Assembly (NCBI RefSeq): GCF_037126465.1
Contig: NC_088201.1
Span: forward strand, 126,480,665-126,544,664
DNA: 64,000 nt
From: Ornithodoros turicata
Lineage: Eukaryota; Arthropoda; Arachnida; Ixodida; Argasidae
Reading direction: 5' to 3'
Below, one piece after another: positions 21,692 to 32,275 of the stretch. Under the pieces are notes generated by a model that was not told where the DNA came from, ran no database searches, and saw only the letters and a program-made list of their open reading frames with translations. Made by a program: the position numbers and the translations under genes. Position 1 is the stretch's first letter. Every line of letters starts with the position of its first letter.

Positions 21692-22786
21692 ATGAGCTCC
21701 TCGGGAGCGGTTTCAACGGCTAGGCCTAGCCGGGCTAATACAGTACAGGTAGAAACGAAGGATAAACCTGGATATCGTCTCATCATGCCACCATTACCTA
21801 CAGGCAACTTTGCTCAGAATACGCTTTTTTTGCACGCAGACCCGAGTGGAAGACCTTACAATGTGCACCATTTTGGTGAAGCCCTTGAAGGAAAAGTGAC
21901 TAAGGAACATGTGGCGAACTTCGGAGTGTACCAGTACAATCACGTTTGGACCATATGTTTTCACCATGGTGTAGCGAAGGACAAATTATTGGCAACCGGC
22001 GAAATAGAAATGAAAGGAAGAAAATGCAAAATAATCCTAATGTGAAAGATGTCACCGTTAAAGTGCACTGGATACCGAGAAACATTCCGGATGAAGCAGT
22101 GATTCGAACCTTATCAGCCTTCGGAAAGGTGAAAGAAGTGAACCGGCTAAAGTGGAGGACTTCATTCTTTGAAGGGGTGGAATCAACAACGCGGGAAGTG
22201 ATCGTGGAATTGAAGGAAAATGTTTCTGTTGACGACATGCCCCATTTAACCTTCGTAGCGGGATGCCAAGTGCTATTAGACATACAGGGACGTGCCCCGC
22301 TATGTTTGAGATGCAGGCAGGTAGGCCACATTAGAAAGGCTTGCAATACACCATGGTGTAAAAAAATGTAGGCATCAGGATGAAGAATGCGTGTCTACGT
22401 ATGCATCGCGAACCAAACAGAGGGAGGATCCTGCAAGAGAAATGCATGTGGAGGACACGGACAGCGACATCCAGATAGATGAAAAAGAAGAGAAGAATGA
22501 ACAAAGAAATGAATCCAATGGAAACGGAGATATAGCGACAAACATGGAAGTAGAGAATGAGAAGCAAGGCTCTGAATTGCAGCGTGACGACCAGCAACCA
22601 ACGAGAAGATGGGTTAGTGGACTATTACAAGCAAGCAGTGTTTCTGCCGGCAATGAAAATGAACAACGTGGATCTACGTCCTGTGCGAAACGACTTAAGC
22701 AGGCCGATTTCAACGTAACTTCTCCTCTTATACCCCAAGAAATCGGAGCGTTGTGTTTGGATAACGTGCCTTTTGGAAATATATAG
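21692..22786 (+). pseudogene. ORF1 of LINE E, two frameshifts
   Basis: ATG at 21692 gives MSSSGAVSTARPSRANTVQ. The frame breaks near 22040 (KCKII), continues in the second frame to 22371 (CKKM) and then shifts again to finish at 22786. Knuckle 1 is intact (CLRCRQVGHIRKAC), and knuckle 2 is split by the second shift (CKK then HQDEEC). The C terminus LDNVPFGNI matches F and H. Confidence 0.87.
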
Positions 22787-22853
22787 CAGCGGTGTGTTCC
22801 CCCTTCAACCTCATAACAGCTGAAAACACGTTAAGTATGCACCACTTCAATTT

Positions 22854-25800
22854 TTGCAGACACACCATTGCATGAACGAAAAAACTATTACTGTGGCTAC
22901 TTTAAACATAAGAGGTCTGAATTCACGGAAAAAGCAATATCGGCTGAAGCGTTATCTGGAAAATTTCCCGAACCTAGATCTGATAGCGATACAGAAGACA
23001 AAAATAAGTTCTCAAGAAGCCACTGAAGATTTAATCACCATCGTGTTTCAACAGAGAGATGATGTTGTCGACAGCCATGCAGATGGCTACTCAGCGGGAA
23101 TATTATTATGTTTAAAAAAAAGAGAAGATATGATACCGCTGCAATATGCAACTGATGATCAAGGCAGGGCAGCTCGTCTCGATGTCCTCATAGATAACGA
23201 CCTGTGGCGGTTTATTGCTGTGTACGCACCTAATGAAGCTCAAGAAAGAGACGCTTTCTTCGAATCGCTGACAAAGATTATAACAGAAGTTGATAACACA
23301 GTGCTCCTGGGTGACTTTAACTGCACCTTGAAAGATAACGACAGAAGTAATGTAAAAGGGACAACTGATAAAGGTACAGAAGCTTTACGAAGCATAATAC
23401 GAAACTCAGGCATGATAGACGCATTTGAATATGCAGCGCCAAAGACACAGAGATTTACTCATTTCCAAAAGAATGCCCATGCCAGGTTAGATCGTGTGTA
23501 TGTTACGGCGTCAAGTACGAAGAAAGTCTACTAATACCGGGTGGAACCAGTGTACTTCAGTGATCATAGTCTCGTGGAAGTTACATTGAGAAAATCCGAG
23601 CCTTTAGAATCATACAAGCAAGGATGGGTGCTTTGGAAATTTAATGTGAAATTGTTGGAAGACCAGAAATTTGTGGATGATGTCAAGAAGGAAATCGCAA
23701 AGATCATACCAGACAGTGGAACCCAGATTTTATTCTGGGAACAATTCAAGCAGCGAATACGATTCCTTGCTATCGAGAGAAGCAGCATCATAGCGTACCA
23801 AGCAAGATGGCGTGAAGACGAATTAAAGAAAAAAACTGCACAGTGTCACGTTATTGGAATCGGAAAGTCCAGGAAGATACTATAAAGAAATGGAAGATAT
23901 AAAATACGAGCTTGAATTGATAAATCACTCCAAATATGAAGGCGCAAAAATTAGGGCAAGATCACAGCAATTTCTTCCAGATGAGCTACCTGGTAAACGG
24001 CATTTCACTCAAGAAATGCAATATGCTAAGAAGAATGTTATACAAGAAATCCAGCATGAAGGAAAAATAATCAGTGAACAGACAGAAATACACAGATGCT
24101 TCGAAGAATATTATGAAGAATTAATAGGTAAAGAAAGAAAATCGAAACTGACGGACTGTGAAAACCAATGGAAGCTGACGCAGCTAACAACGGAAGACCA
24201 AGAAATGTTAGACCATCCATTACAACTACAAGAGATAAGAGCGGCAATGACATCATTGGGAAAGAACAAGACACCGGGACCTGACGGACTAGGGGCCGAG
24301 TTCTATCAAAAGTTTGCCGATTTGTTATCACCGGTGTTATTAGAAGTATATCGGGAAGCCGAAAGAGAAGGATTGCTACCTGGATCGTTTCGACGATCAC
24401 ACACCGTCCTAATACTGAAGAAAAAGGCAGAATGAAGAATACCATGTGTCGCAGACTACAGGCCTATCACACTCAGCAATGTAGATTATAAACTCTATGC
24501 CAAAGTCCTCGCAGCTAGGCTGCAGAAAGTCATGGGAACCCTCGTCGCAAATAATCAGACCTGTGCCTTCAGGGGTAGAAGCATCCAAACGAACATTCAT
24601 GTGCTCCGTACTGTAATTGATGTATGCAGGCAAGAAGGTGATCAGGCGGCAGTCATTGAGGCCGACTTATCGAACGCCTTTGACCGTGTGAGTCATGATT
24701 TCTTATTTTCCACTCTCCAGCACATGAATGTCGGAAAGGTGTTCACGGAACGTTTTCGTCTCTGTTACAACGCAGTGACGACGAAACTGGTAATTAATAA
24801 TAAGTGCACACGTGCAATCCAACTGAAATCATCGGTACGACAGGGGTGCCCATTATCCCCACTACTCTTCGACCTCTATATAGAACCACTGTGCCAAAGT
24901 GTTTTAAGCAACATGGATATAAGAGGCTATCACCTGGGTGACAGCATAGTGAAGGTCTTGGCTTACGGTGATGCCCTGACGTTTGTGGTTGCGGACAGAA
25001 AGAGTGTTGCGGGAGTGCTGAAGGAAATTGAAGAATTCTCTAAGTTGTCGGGTGCCAGGCTTAATAAGGAAAAATCAGTTGGTATATGGGCTGGACAATG
25101 GGGCTCTACACCAGCGATGTATGAGGGTATAAGGTGGCAGTGTAATCCGACTGTATACTTAGGTGTGCCCCTGCAGGAAACCAGAAACACTAATGGGATG
25201 TGGACAGAACTGTGTAAAAAGGTGCAAATTCGTACAAACACGTGCAAAGGGACAGAGCTGTCCATCTTCCAAAGGGCAAGTGTCTGCAATGTGTTCCTTG
25301 TGGCAAAAGTTGTCTACCTGTTACAAGTGATGCAGTGTTCGAGGAGCAAAATTCAACAACTTCACCGTGTGTTTGCGACACTGATATGGAAATCAAACTT
25401 CGAGGCAATGCGAAGGAACAACTTGTTCAAAGCGATACGTGATGGGGGAGTAGGGCTACAGCATCTGTTTGTCCAAAAACTACTTGTGAGGCTCTTTTTC
25501 TTTCGCAAATGCAGGCACCCTGTTTTGTGTGAAATGCTGCAGAGTGTTGGACAGGTATATCTACCGCAGGTCGTGGTAGGGACTGTGAAACGTACGTTTG
25601 TGTTGTCTGGCTTCTACAATGATGTGGTGGAAAGTATAAGGTTCCTACTGACTAGGTTTACAAGAGACTACGTGTTCAGTGTGTCAAGAAGCAAGCTAAG
25701 AGCGGATCTCATTGAATGCCTCTTTCCAACTCCAATATACAGACAAATTCCGAGTGACTGGCCAGGTACTGATGTACTTTGCCGTATTAGGAAAATGCCG

Positions 25801-26267
25801 ATTAAGCCAGCGCTAAAAACATTTTTCTTCAAGATACATACAAACACTTTGCCCGTGAAATCGTGGCTGGCAGCGAAAGGAATATTCGTACCATGGTCAG
25901 TTAACTGTCGTTACTGCAGAGAACCTGAAACTATTGAACACATTTTTCTTTATTGGCCCAGTTCCTGTGGCAAGACCTAAGTATATTAATTGGGAAAAGT
26001 TTGCGACTTAATCCCCACACGATGCGCTACTTACCCTTAGCAGAGAAGAAAGGGCCACGATATGACGTCTTGTGTGTAGTCGCATTGTACTCATTATGGA
26101 AAGTCATCATTGCTGGCAGAAACGAGGAGCCCATGAGACCACCGATGGTATATTTAAGAGAAGAACTAAGACAAATGAAACGATATGCTGAATACAGAGG
26201 AGAAGTACCGGAATGGCTTGAACAATTCTGCGGCTGTGTTGCTCCAAGTCGGAGTCCACTCTTTTAA
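22854..26267 (+). pseudogene. ORF2 of LINE E (EN-RT), broken and active site altered
   Basis: Open from 22854; ATLNIRGLNSRKKQY follows the start and the endonuclease motif reads AIQKTK, so the catalytic Glu of QETK is lost. Lesions are a stop at 23532-23534, a frameshift near 23870, a stop at 24433-24435 and a frameshift near 25965. The RT box is AYGDALTF instead of AYADDLTF, losing the second catalytic Asp. The natural end is 26267 after RSPLF. It is inactive on several counts. Confidence 0.9.
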
Positions 26268-26335
26268 ATGCAAGTGTTTTTAATCTGATGTCAAGTTAAA
26301 ATGTATCGAAATAAAAATGGTAAAAAAAAAAAACG

Positions 26336-26406
26336 GCGCCGCTGGTGTAGTGGTATCATGCAAGATTCCCATTCTTGCGACCCGGGTTCGATTCCCGGGC
26401 GGCGCA
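26336..26406 (+). tRNA. tRNA-Gly(CCC), intact
   Basis: Consensus 71-nt gene with anticodon CCC and GCGCTTTTG downstream. Regenerated behind LINE E. Confidence 0.95.
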
Positions 26407-26622
26407 GCGCTTTTGCATGTGCCAAGGACCATGTTCTAAAGCGCATGTTGATGATCAACTTTGTTTGAGACCCATTTCAGAAGCAATATTACAAGTGTGG
26501 AAACGTAGGTAGAAGGAATTTACCAGGAGGCAAAGAAAACGAGTGAAGGAAATATTACTACGAATCATACGTTTTATTAATGGACCTCGTCGGAGAGAGG
26601 AGTGGAAACGGCGCCGCTGGTG
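26336..26622 (+). repeat. tRNA-Gly array segment 6 (one unit plus stub)
   Basis: A single intact tRNA, 204 bp of spacer and the 12-nt stub GCGCCGCTGGTG at 26611-26622, where LINE F starts. Confidence 0.92.
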
Positions 26623-26664
26623 GGATTCCACTTCCGGCGCTTGTGCTAACCGGTCGTGTGCATC

Positions 26665-27774
26665 ATGAGCTCCGTTGGGGCGGCTGTAACGGCTAGGCCT
26701 AGCCGGGTAAACAAGACAGTGACAGTGACGAAGGGCACTACTGAATACCGTTTCATTATGCCACCAATGCCCTCCGGGAAACATGCCTGCAACACCGTTT
26801 TTCTCCATGCGGACCCTACCAGAAGACCTTATAACGTGCACCATCTTGGTGAAGCACTTGATGGAAAAGTTAGGAAGGAAGATGTCGCCAACTTCGGAGT
26901 GTACCAATACAACCACGTATGGACTATTAGCTTCCATAATGGCGAGGCTAAGGACAAACTGCTTGCAGTGAAAGAGATAGAGGTGAAAGGAAGGACGTGT
27001 AAAATCGTCGATCCCAACTTGAAAGAAGTTGTGGTGAAAGTTCATTGGATTCCGAGGTGATTACCTGATGAAGCAGTCATTCGTACGTTCGCTGACTTTG
27101 GGAAAGTGAAAGAGGTCACTCGGCAAACATGGAAAACATCGTTCTTCGAGGAGGTGGAAACGACAACGTGTGAGGTAACCTTGCAAATGAGGGAAAGTGG
27201 TTCGTTGGATGACATTCCCCATCTGACATTTATTGCGGGTTGCCAGGTCCTACTAGATGTGCGTGGACGTGCACCGCTATGTTTGAGATGCAAACAGGCT
27301 GGGCACATAAGGAAGGCATGTAACACTCCCTGGTGTAAAAAATGCCGGAGATTTGGACATGAGGAAAATGAATGTGTCACTACGTATGCATCGCTAACTA
27401 AGCAACAGGACGAACCTGACAGGGAAATGTACACCGAAGAGGCGGACGGAGACACGGCCGTGGAAACGAAGTTGAATGGAAAAGAAGAAAGCAATGAAGC
27501 ATTTGTAAATGTCGAGAGACTGGACAAGGTAGACGAGGCTCGACAGAATGAGGAGGACGACGTAGAGATGAATGAAAGTGAACTGACAACGAAGAGAACG
27601 GCGGGAAGAAGCGGAACAGAGCTTAAGCAGCCTGATTCCCAAGGGGAAGGAAAACGTGACACTACTCCTGCAGCAAAGAGACTGAAGCAGACCAGTTTCA
27701 CTGTACTTTCTCCACTAAAGATGCAGGAAGCAGGAGCAACCACTATTGATGACAGTGTTTTTGGAACTATTTAA
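26665..27774 (+). pseudogene. ORF1 of LINE F, single internal stop
   Basis: ATG at 26665, MSSVGAAVTARPSRVNK. The frame is continuous to TAA at 27772-27774 except for TGA at 27058-27060, after VKVHWIPR, where relatives have Asn. Knuckles CLRCKQAGHIRKAC and CKKCRRFGHEENEC are intact. The tail is acidic, ending with DDSVFGTI. Confidence 0.9.
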
Positions 27775-27827
27775 TTGAGACGCATCATAGACTGGACGTG
27801 TGACTCCGCAACGCAGAACAGTTAAGT

Positions 27828-30519
27828 ATGCATTATTCTCCTCACCAGAAACAAGCACAAAACAAGCGTGTTACAACTGTTACTGTAGCCACGTTAAATG
27901 TCAGAGGCCTGAATTGCCGTAAGAAGCAGTATCAGTTGAAACGCTTTTTGGATGATTACCCCAACATTGATATAATAGCGATACAGGAAACCAAAATCAG
28001 CTCGGACGCAGGTACAGCAGTTTTAATGAAGAACCTGTTTGGAGAGAAGTATGATGTTGTTGTTAGTCATGCAGTTGGGTGCTCGGCAGGAACATTATTG
28101 TGTCTAATGAGAAGGGGGGATATGATACCAGTGCAGTATGCTACTGATAACCAAGGCAGGGCAGCTAAGCTTGATGTCCTGATAGAAAACTACACGTGGC
28201 GGTTCATCAACGTTTACGCTCCCAATGAAATGCAAGAAAGGGCACTATTTTTTGAATCATTGACGAACCTTACAACAGAAATCGATAACACAGTGCTCTT
28301 TGGTGATTTCAACTGCACCTTGAAAGACAGTGATAGAAGCAGTACCAACACTTAACTGATAAGAGCACAGAAGCATTACGTACATTGATAACCACCAGTG
28401 GTATGGTCGAAGCAGTGGAATATGGGAAAGGCAACAAGCGAATATTCACGCATTTTCAAAAGAATTCGCACGCCAGGCTAGATCGAATATATGTGACATC
28501 GTCATGTGTGAAGAGAACTCAGAAATATAGCGTGCACGCTGCTCATTTCAGCGATCACTGCATGGTACAGGTTACTCTCGGAGAAGATGACAAATTGAAA
28601 CATAGAACGGAAAGATGGATATTATGGAAGTTGAACGTGAAACTCTTAGAAGATCAGAAATATGTGGTGGATATCAAGAAGGAAATGACCAGTCTCATAA
28701 CAAACACCGGACGGGGGACATTATCGTGGGAAGAATTCAAACAAAGACTACGATTTCTTGGAATAGAGAGAAGTAGCGTCCTTGCACACGAACAAAGGTG
28801 GCGTGAATAGAACTTAAGAAACAACTGAACAGTATTATCAAACTGGAGTCAGAACGTCCAGGCACTTTTCAAAAAGAAATGAACGACGTTAAATAAAAAC
28901 TTGAACTTATCAGTCAATCCAGATATGAAGGAGCAAGAGTGAGAGCAAGAGCGAAACAATACCTTCCAGATGAGGTGCCAAGCAAAAGATACTTCCGACA
29001 AGAGACAGAGCACGCTAAGAGAAAGGTCATCTGTGAAATCGAACATCAAGGAAAAACACTAAGCGACGAGGAAGATATTCGTAAATGTTTTGAAGAATAC
29101 TACACCGATTTAATTGGTAAGGTGTGGAAACCACAACTGACAGCAGCAAATGAAAAAAAGTGCAACTTAGCAAGACTGACTGTGGAAGACCAAGAATGGT
29201 TGGACCGGCCGATTCAACTGGAAGAGGTCAAAGAAGCGATAACAACCTTAGCGAGGAACAAGACGCCTGGGCCGGATGGCATCGGGGCGGAGTTCTATCA
29301 AATGTTTGTGGACGAGATATCACCCATATTGTTAGATATTTATCAAGAAGCAGAAATAGAAGGGATGCTCCCTGGATCTTTTCGCCAGTCTCACACCATC
29401 CTAATACCGAAGAAGAAATCAAGTGAAAGTGTGCCTTGTGTGGCAGATTACAGACCAATTAGCTTGTGCAACGTAGACTATAAAATATATGCAAAGGTTC
29501 TCGCAGCTAGGCTTCAAAGAGTAATCCCAAACATCGTCGGCGAACACCAGTCATGTGCCATTAAGGGTAGAAAGATTCAAAATAATATCCATGTATTGCG
29601 AACCATACTAGACGTGTGCAGGCAGGAGGGCGACCACGCGGCTGTGATGGAGGCTGATATGTCGAAAGCGTTTGACAGAGTCAACCACGAATTTATATTT
29701 TCCACGCTTCAGCAGATGAACTTTGGAACGAATTTTACAAGACGTGTACAGTTGTGCTACAAGCAAGTGAAAACAAGACTCATCATCAATAATAGGTGCA
29801 CAAAGGAAATTCCTTTGAGCTCGTCGGTTCGGCAAGGGTGCCCGCTTTCCCCTCTACTTTTTGACATTTATATTGAGCCCCTGTGCCGAAATGTGTTGTG
29901 CAACACGGAGATCAGAGGATACCATTTGGGAGTGAGTGTCGTGAAGGTGCTTGCTTATGCTGATGACTTAGCCTTCATAGTGGCAGACAAGAACAGTGTT
30001 AAAGCCGTGATGAAGGAAATTGAGTCATACTGCGAAGATTCCGGTGCGTGCCTTAACAAAGACAAGTCTATTGGAATATGGGCTGGACAGTGGGGGTCGA
30101 CACCGATAACGTTTGAGGGTATCAAATGGCAATGCGAACCCAGTGTATATTTAGGAGTGCCGCTGCAGGAATCTCGAAACCCAAACAAGATGTGGACGGA
30201 ACTGTGCAAGAAAGTGCGGACCCGTGCGAACATGTGCAAAGTAGAGGAAATGTCCATTTTTCAAAGGGCAGCTGTGTGTAATGTATTTCTAGTGGCAAAA
30301 CTTGTCTACTGGTTGCAGGTGATGCAGTGCTCACGGGCGAAGTTGCAACAATTTCATAGGGTTTTTGCGAGTTTTATCTGGATATCCAACTATGAATCGA
30401 TGCGAAGAAGCAACCTTTTCAAACCTGTGTGTGACGGAGGCGTGGGATTGCAGCATCTTTTCGTTAAGCAATTGATAATGAGACTGTTTTTCTTTCGTCG
30501 GTGCAGGCACCCTGTGTTG
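27828..30519 (+). pseudogene. ORF2 of LINE F (EN-RT), broken and 3'-truncated
   Basis: Starts MHYSPHQKQ and then ATLNVRGLNCRKKQYQLKR, with AIQETK and GDFNCTL. A frameshift at about 28350, a stop at 28808-28810, further damage before 28939, and then 1.6 kb open through SPGPDG-type, SKAFDRV, RQGCPLSPLLFD and AYADDLAF boxes. The frame exits into spacer at 30520. The C-terminal finger is gone. Confidence 0.9.
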
Positions 30520-30918
30520 CGTAGGTACAAGGAATTTACACTGGTGTGAAGGAAACGAATGAAGAAAATATTACTACAAATGATACGTTTTTATTAATAG
30601 ATCTCGTCGGAGTTAGGAGTAGAAACGGCGCCGCTGGTGTAGTGGTATCATGCAAGATTCCCATTCTTGCGACCCGGGTTCGATTCCCGGGCGGCGCAGC
30701 GCTTTTGCATGTGCCAAGGACCATGTTCTAAAGTGCATGTTGATAATTAACTTTGTTTGAGACCCATTTCAGAAGCAATATTACAAGTGTGGAAACGTAG
30801 GTACAAGGAATTTACACTGCTGTGAAGGAAACGAACGAAGAAAATATTACTACAAATGATACGTTTTTATTAACAGATCTCGTCGGAGTTAGGAGTAGAA
30901 ACGGCGCCGCTGGTGTAG
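30520..30918 (+). repeat. tRNA-Gly array segment 7
   Basis: Partial spacer, unit 30628 and the 15-nt stub at 30904-30918 where LINE G starts. Two diagnostic spacer variants, TTAATAGATCTCG then TTAACAGATCTCG, recur in the same order after G at about 36073 and 36349, so this block is a duplicate of 36001-36380. Confidence 0.92.
30628..30698 (+). tRNA. tRNA-Gly(CCC), intact
   Basis: Consensus 71-nt gene, anticodon CCC, GCGCTTTTG downstream. Confidence 0.95.
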
Positions 30919-30975
30919 TTTTTTTTTTTTTTTTTTTTTTTGCGAGCTCGTGCGAGTCGGCCGGACGCAAGAAAT

Positions 30976-32088
30976 ATGTGCTCTGATCGAGCGGCTTCTA
31001 CGGCTAGGCCTAGCCGGGATGATGGATATAAATTTGTTCTGCCAATGATTCCTTCAGGTACTGTTGCCTTGAATACAGTTTTCCTACACGCGGACCCCGC
31101 TGGGCGACCGTACAACATTGGTCATTTTAGTGATGCACTCAAGGACAAAGTGAACCGGAGTCAGGTTACATCAGTTGGTCCCTTCGTATACAATCATCTG
31201 TGGGCCCTGACCTTCGATAATGTGGCTGCGAGGGACCAGTTGCTAAGCCTTGGGGAAGTGACAGTAAAAGGGAAACGCTGCGTCATTCTGGACCCCCACA
31301 AAAAAGAGCTTCAAATCAAGCTACATTGGCTTCCGCAGCATGTACCTGACGAAGCTGTTGAGGCTGCTTTAGACCGTTTTGGTGTTGTGAAGAATATCAC
31401 TCGAGAACGGTGGAGAGACTCTTTCTTTGAGGGCGCTGAGACGACTACTCGACAGATGTTTATTACTTTGAAGCGTGGTGTAGCGGCAGATAACTTGCCG
31501 CATCAGATGTTTATCTCCGGATGTCAGGTTCTAGTTGCCGTCCCAGGTAGGCCACCCCTGTGTCTGCGGTGCAAAGCGGTGGGCCATATTCGGAAGCAGT
31601 GCCACACCCCGTGGTGCAAGGTTTGTCGTCGCTTTGGCCATGCGGATGATGAATGTGTCGTGACCTATGCGTCTCAGGTTCGTCAACACACCAGCCACGG
31701 CGATCAGATGGACATAGAACTTGATGACGATGCCGACAGCAATCCGTCGCCTTGTGTACCCAGTGTTCCCCTTCCGCCCGCTGCTCTGCCTCAGCCGACA
31801 TCGTCGGCCCCCCTCTCAGTGAGTCAGCCTCAGAAGTTGGTGGAAAATGGATGTCCGTCCTCGTCGGTACCACACCCAGTACCAGGAGAGGGTCCTTCAC
31901 AAGTCCCAGTCCTGGAAGGTGGAAATTGCAACAACTGGGCCGAGACCCGCGTAGAAGACGATGATAACGATCAATGGGTAACCCCGAGAAGGAAGAAGGG
32001 TAGAAGATCACCTCCGGCGACATTGCCCGTCAAGATTGTCGAAGTGGGGCACTCTGCCCTCGACGATGTCGGCTTTCAGTCGGAATAG
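30976..32088 (+). CDS. ORF1 of LINE G: CCHC nucleic-acid-binding protein, intact
   Basis: 370 aa from ATG 30976. An earlier TTG-initiated extension exists but lies in leader sequence. The N terminus MCSDRAASTARPSR carries the motif shared by ORF1s of both lineages. Residues ~20-170 form an alpha/beta region with NTVFLHADPAGRPYN and YNHLWALTF, possibly RRM-like. Two zinc knuckles (C-X2-C-X4-H-X4-C) lie at ~196-209, CLRCKAVGHIRKQC, and ~214-227, CKVCRRFGHADDEC. A Pro/Ser-rich acidic tail ends DDVGFQSE. In Tx1/L1-type elements ORF1 coats the RNA and acts as a chaperone in the RNP; that role is inferred from the family. Confidence 0.9.
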   Translation: MCSDRAASTARPSRDDGYKFVLPMIPSGTVALNTVFLHADPAGRPYNIGHFSDALKDKVNRSQVTSVGPFVYNHLWALTFDNVAARDQLLSLGEVTVKGKRCVILDPHKKELQIKLHWLPQHVPDEAVEAALDRFGVVKNITRERWRDSFFEGAETTTRQMFITLKRGVAADNLPHQMFISGCQVLVAVPGRPPLCLRCKAVGHIRKQCHTPWCKVCRRFGHADDECVVTYASQVRQHTSHGDQMDIELDDDADSNPSPCVPSVPLPPAALPQPTSSAPLSVSQPQKLVENGCPSSSVPHPVPGEGPSQVPVLEGGNCNNWAETRVEDDDNDQWVTPRRKKGRRSPPATLPVKIVEVGHSALDDVGFQSE

Positions 32089-32275
32089 TGCTCTTTGCTG
32101 TGCTGACATGTTGTCACATTGTGCTGTTGTGTGTTGTTGCATTGTACGTTTCCCTTGTTTTAAGACTCGTTTCTTGTGACTGTGCAGTTTGACTTCTTCA
32201 AGCGCGGTAAGTCTACTGCTACGAACTCACTCCTCTTCTTTGCCCATCCTGCATGTACGCTTCCCCACTCTCCTA

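Larger units (their letters stand above)
21651..26335 (+). mobile_element. LINE E: tRNA-Gly-targeted Tx1-like, full length but broken
   Basis: Starts GATTCTACTTCCGGC after the tRNA stub GTGCCGCTGGTG (21639-21650) and ends with A12 before CGGCGCCGC at 26334, giving a duplication of about 12 bp. Contains a 41-bp leader, ORF1 and ORF2, all with lesions. First lineage, subgroup with F and H. Confidence 0.92.
26623..30519 (+). mobile_element. LINE F: 3'-truncated tRNA-Gly-targeted element
   Basis: Has a complete 5' leader (GGATTCCACTTCCGGCGC) after the tRNA stub, an ORF1 with one stop and most of ORF2. It ends abruptly in ORF2 after CRHPVLR and continues as array spacer (GTAGGTACAAGG). Loss of the 3' end with an intact 5' end is the reverse of LINE truncation, so a later deletion or exchange with array spacer removed about 0.75 kb of ORF2, the tail and a tRNA. 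Confidence 0.9.

Noticed and set aside
32189..32275. 29-codon extension of LINE G ORF2 upstream of ATG 32276
   Set aside because: It starts at TTG and has no counterpart in other copies; homology begins near the ATG at 32276.
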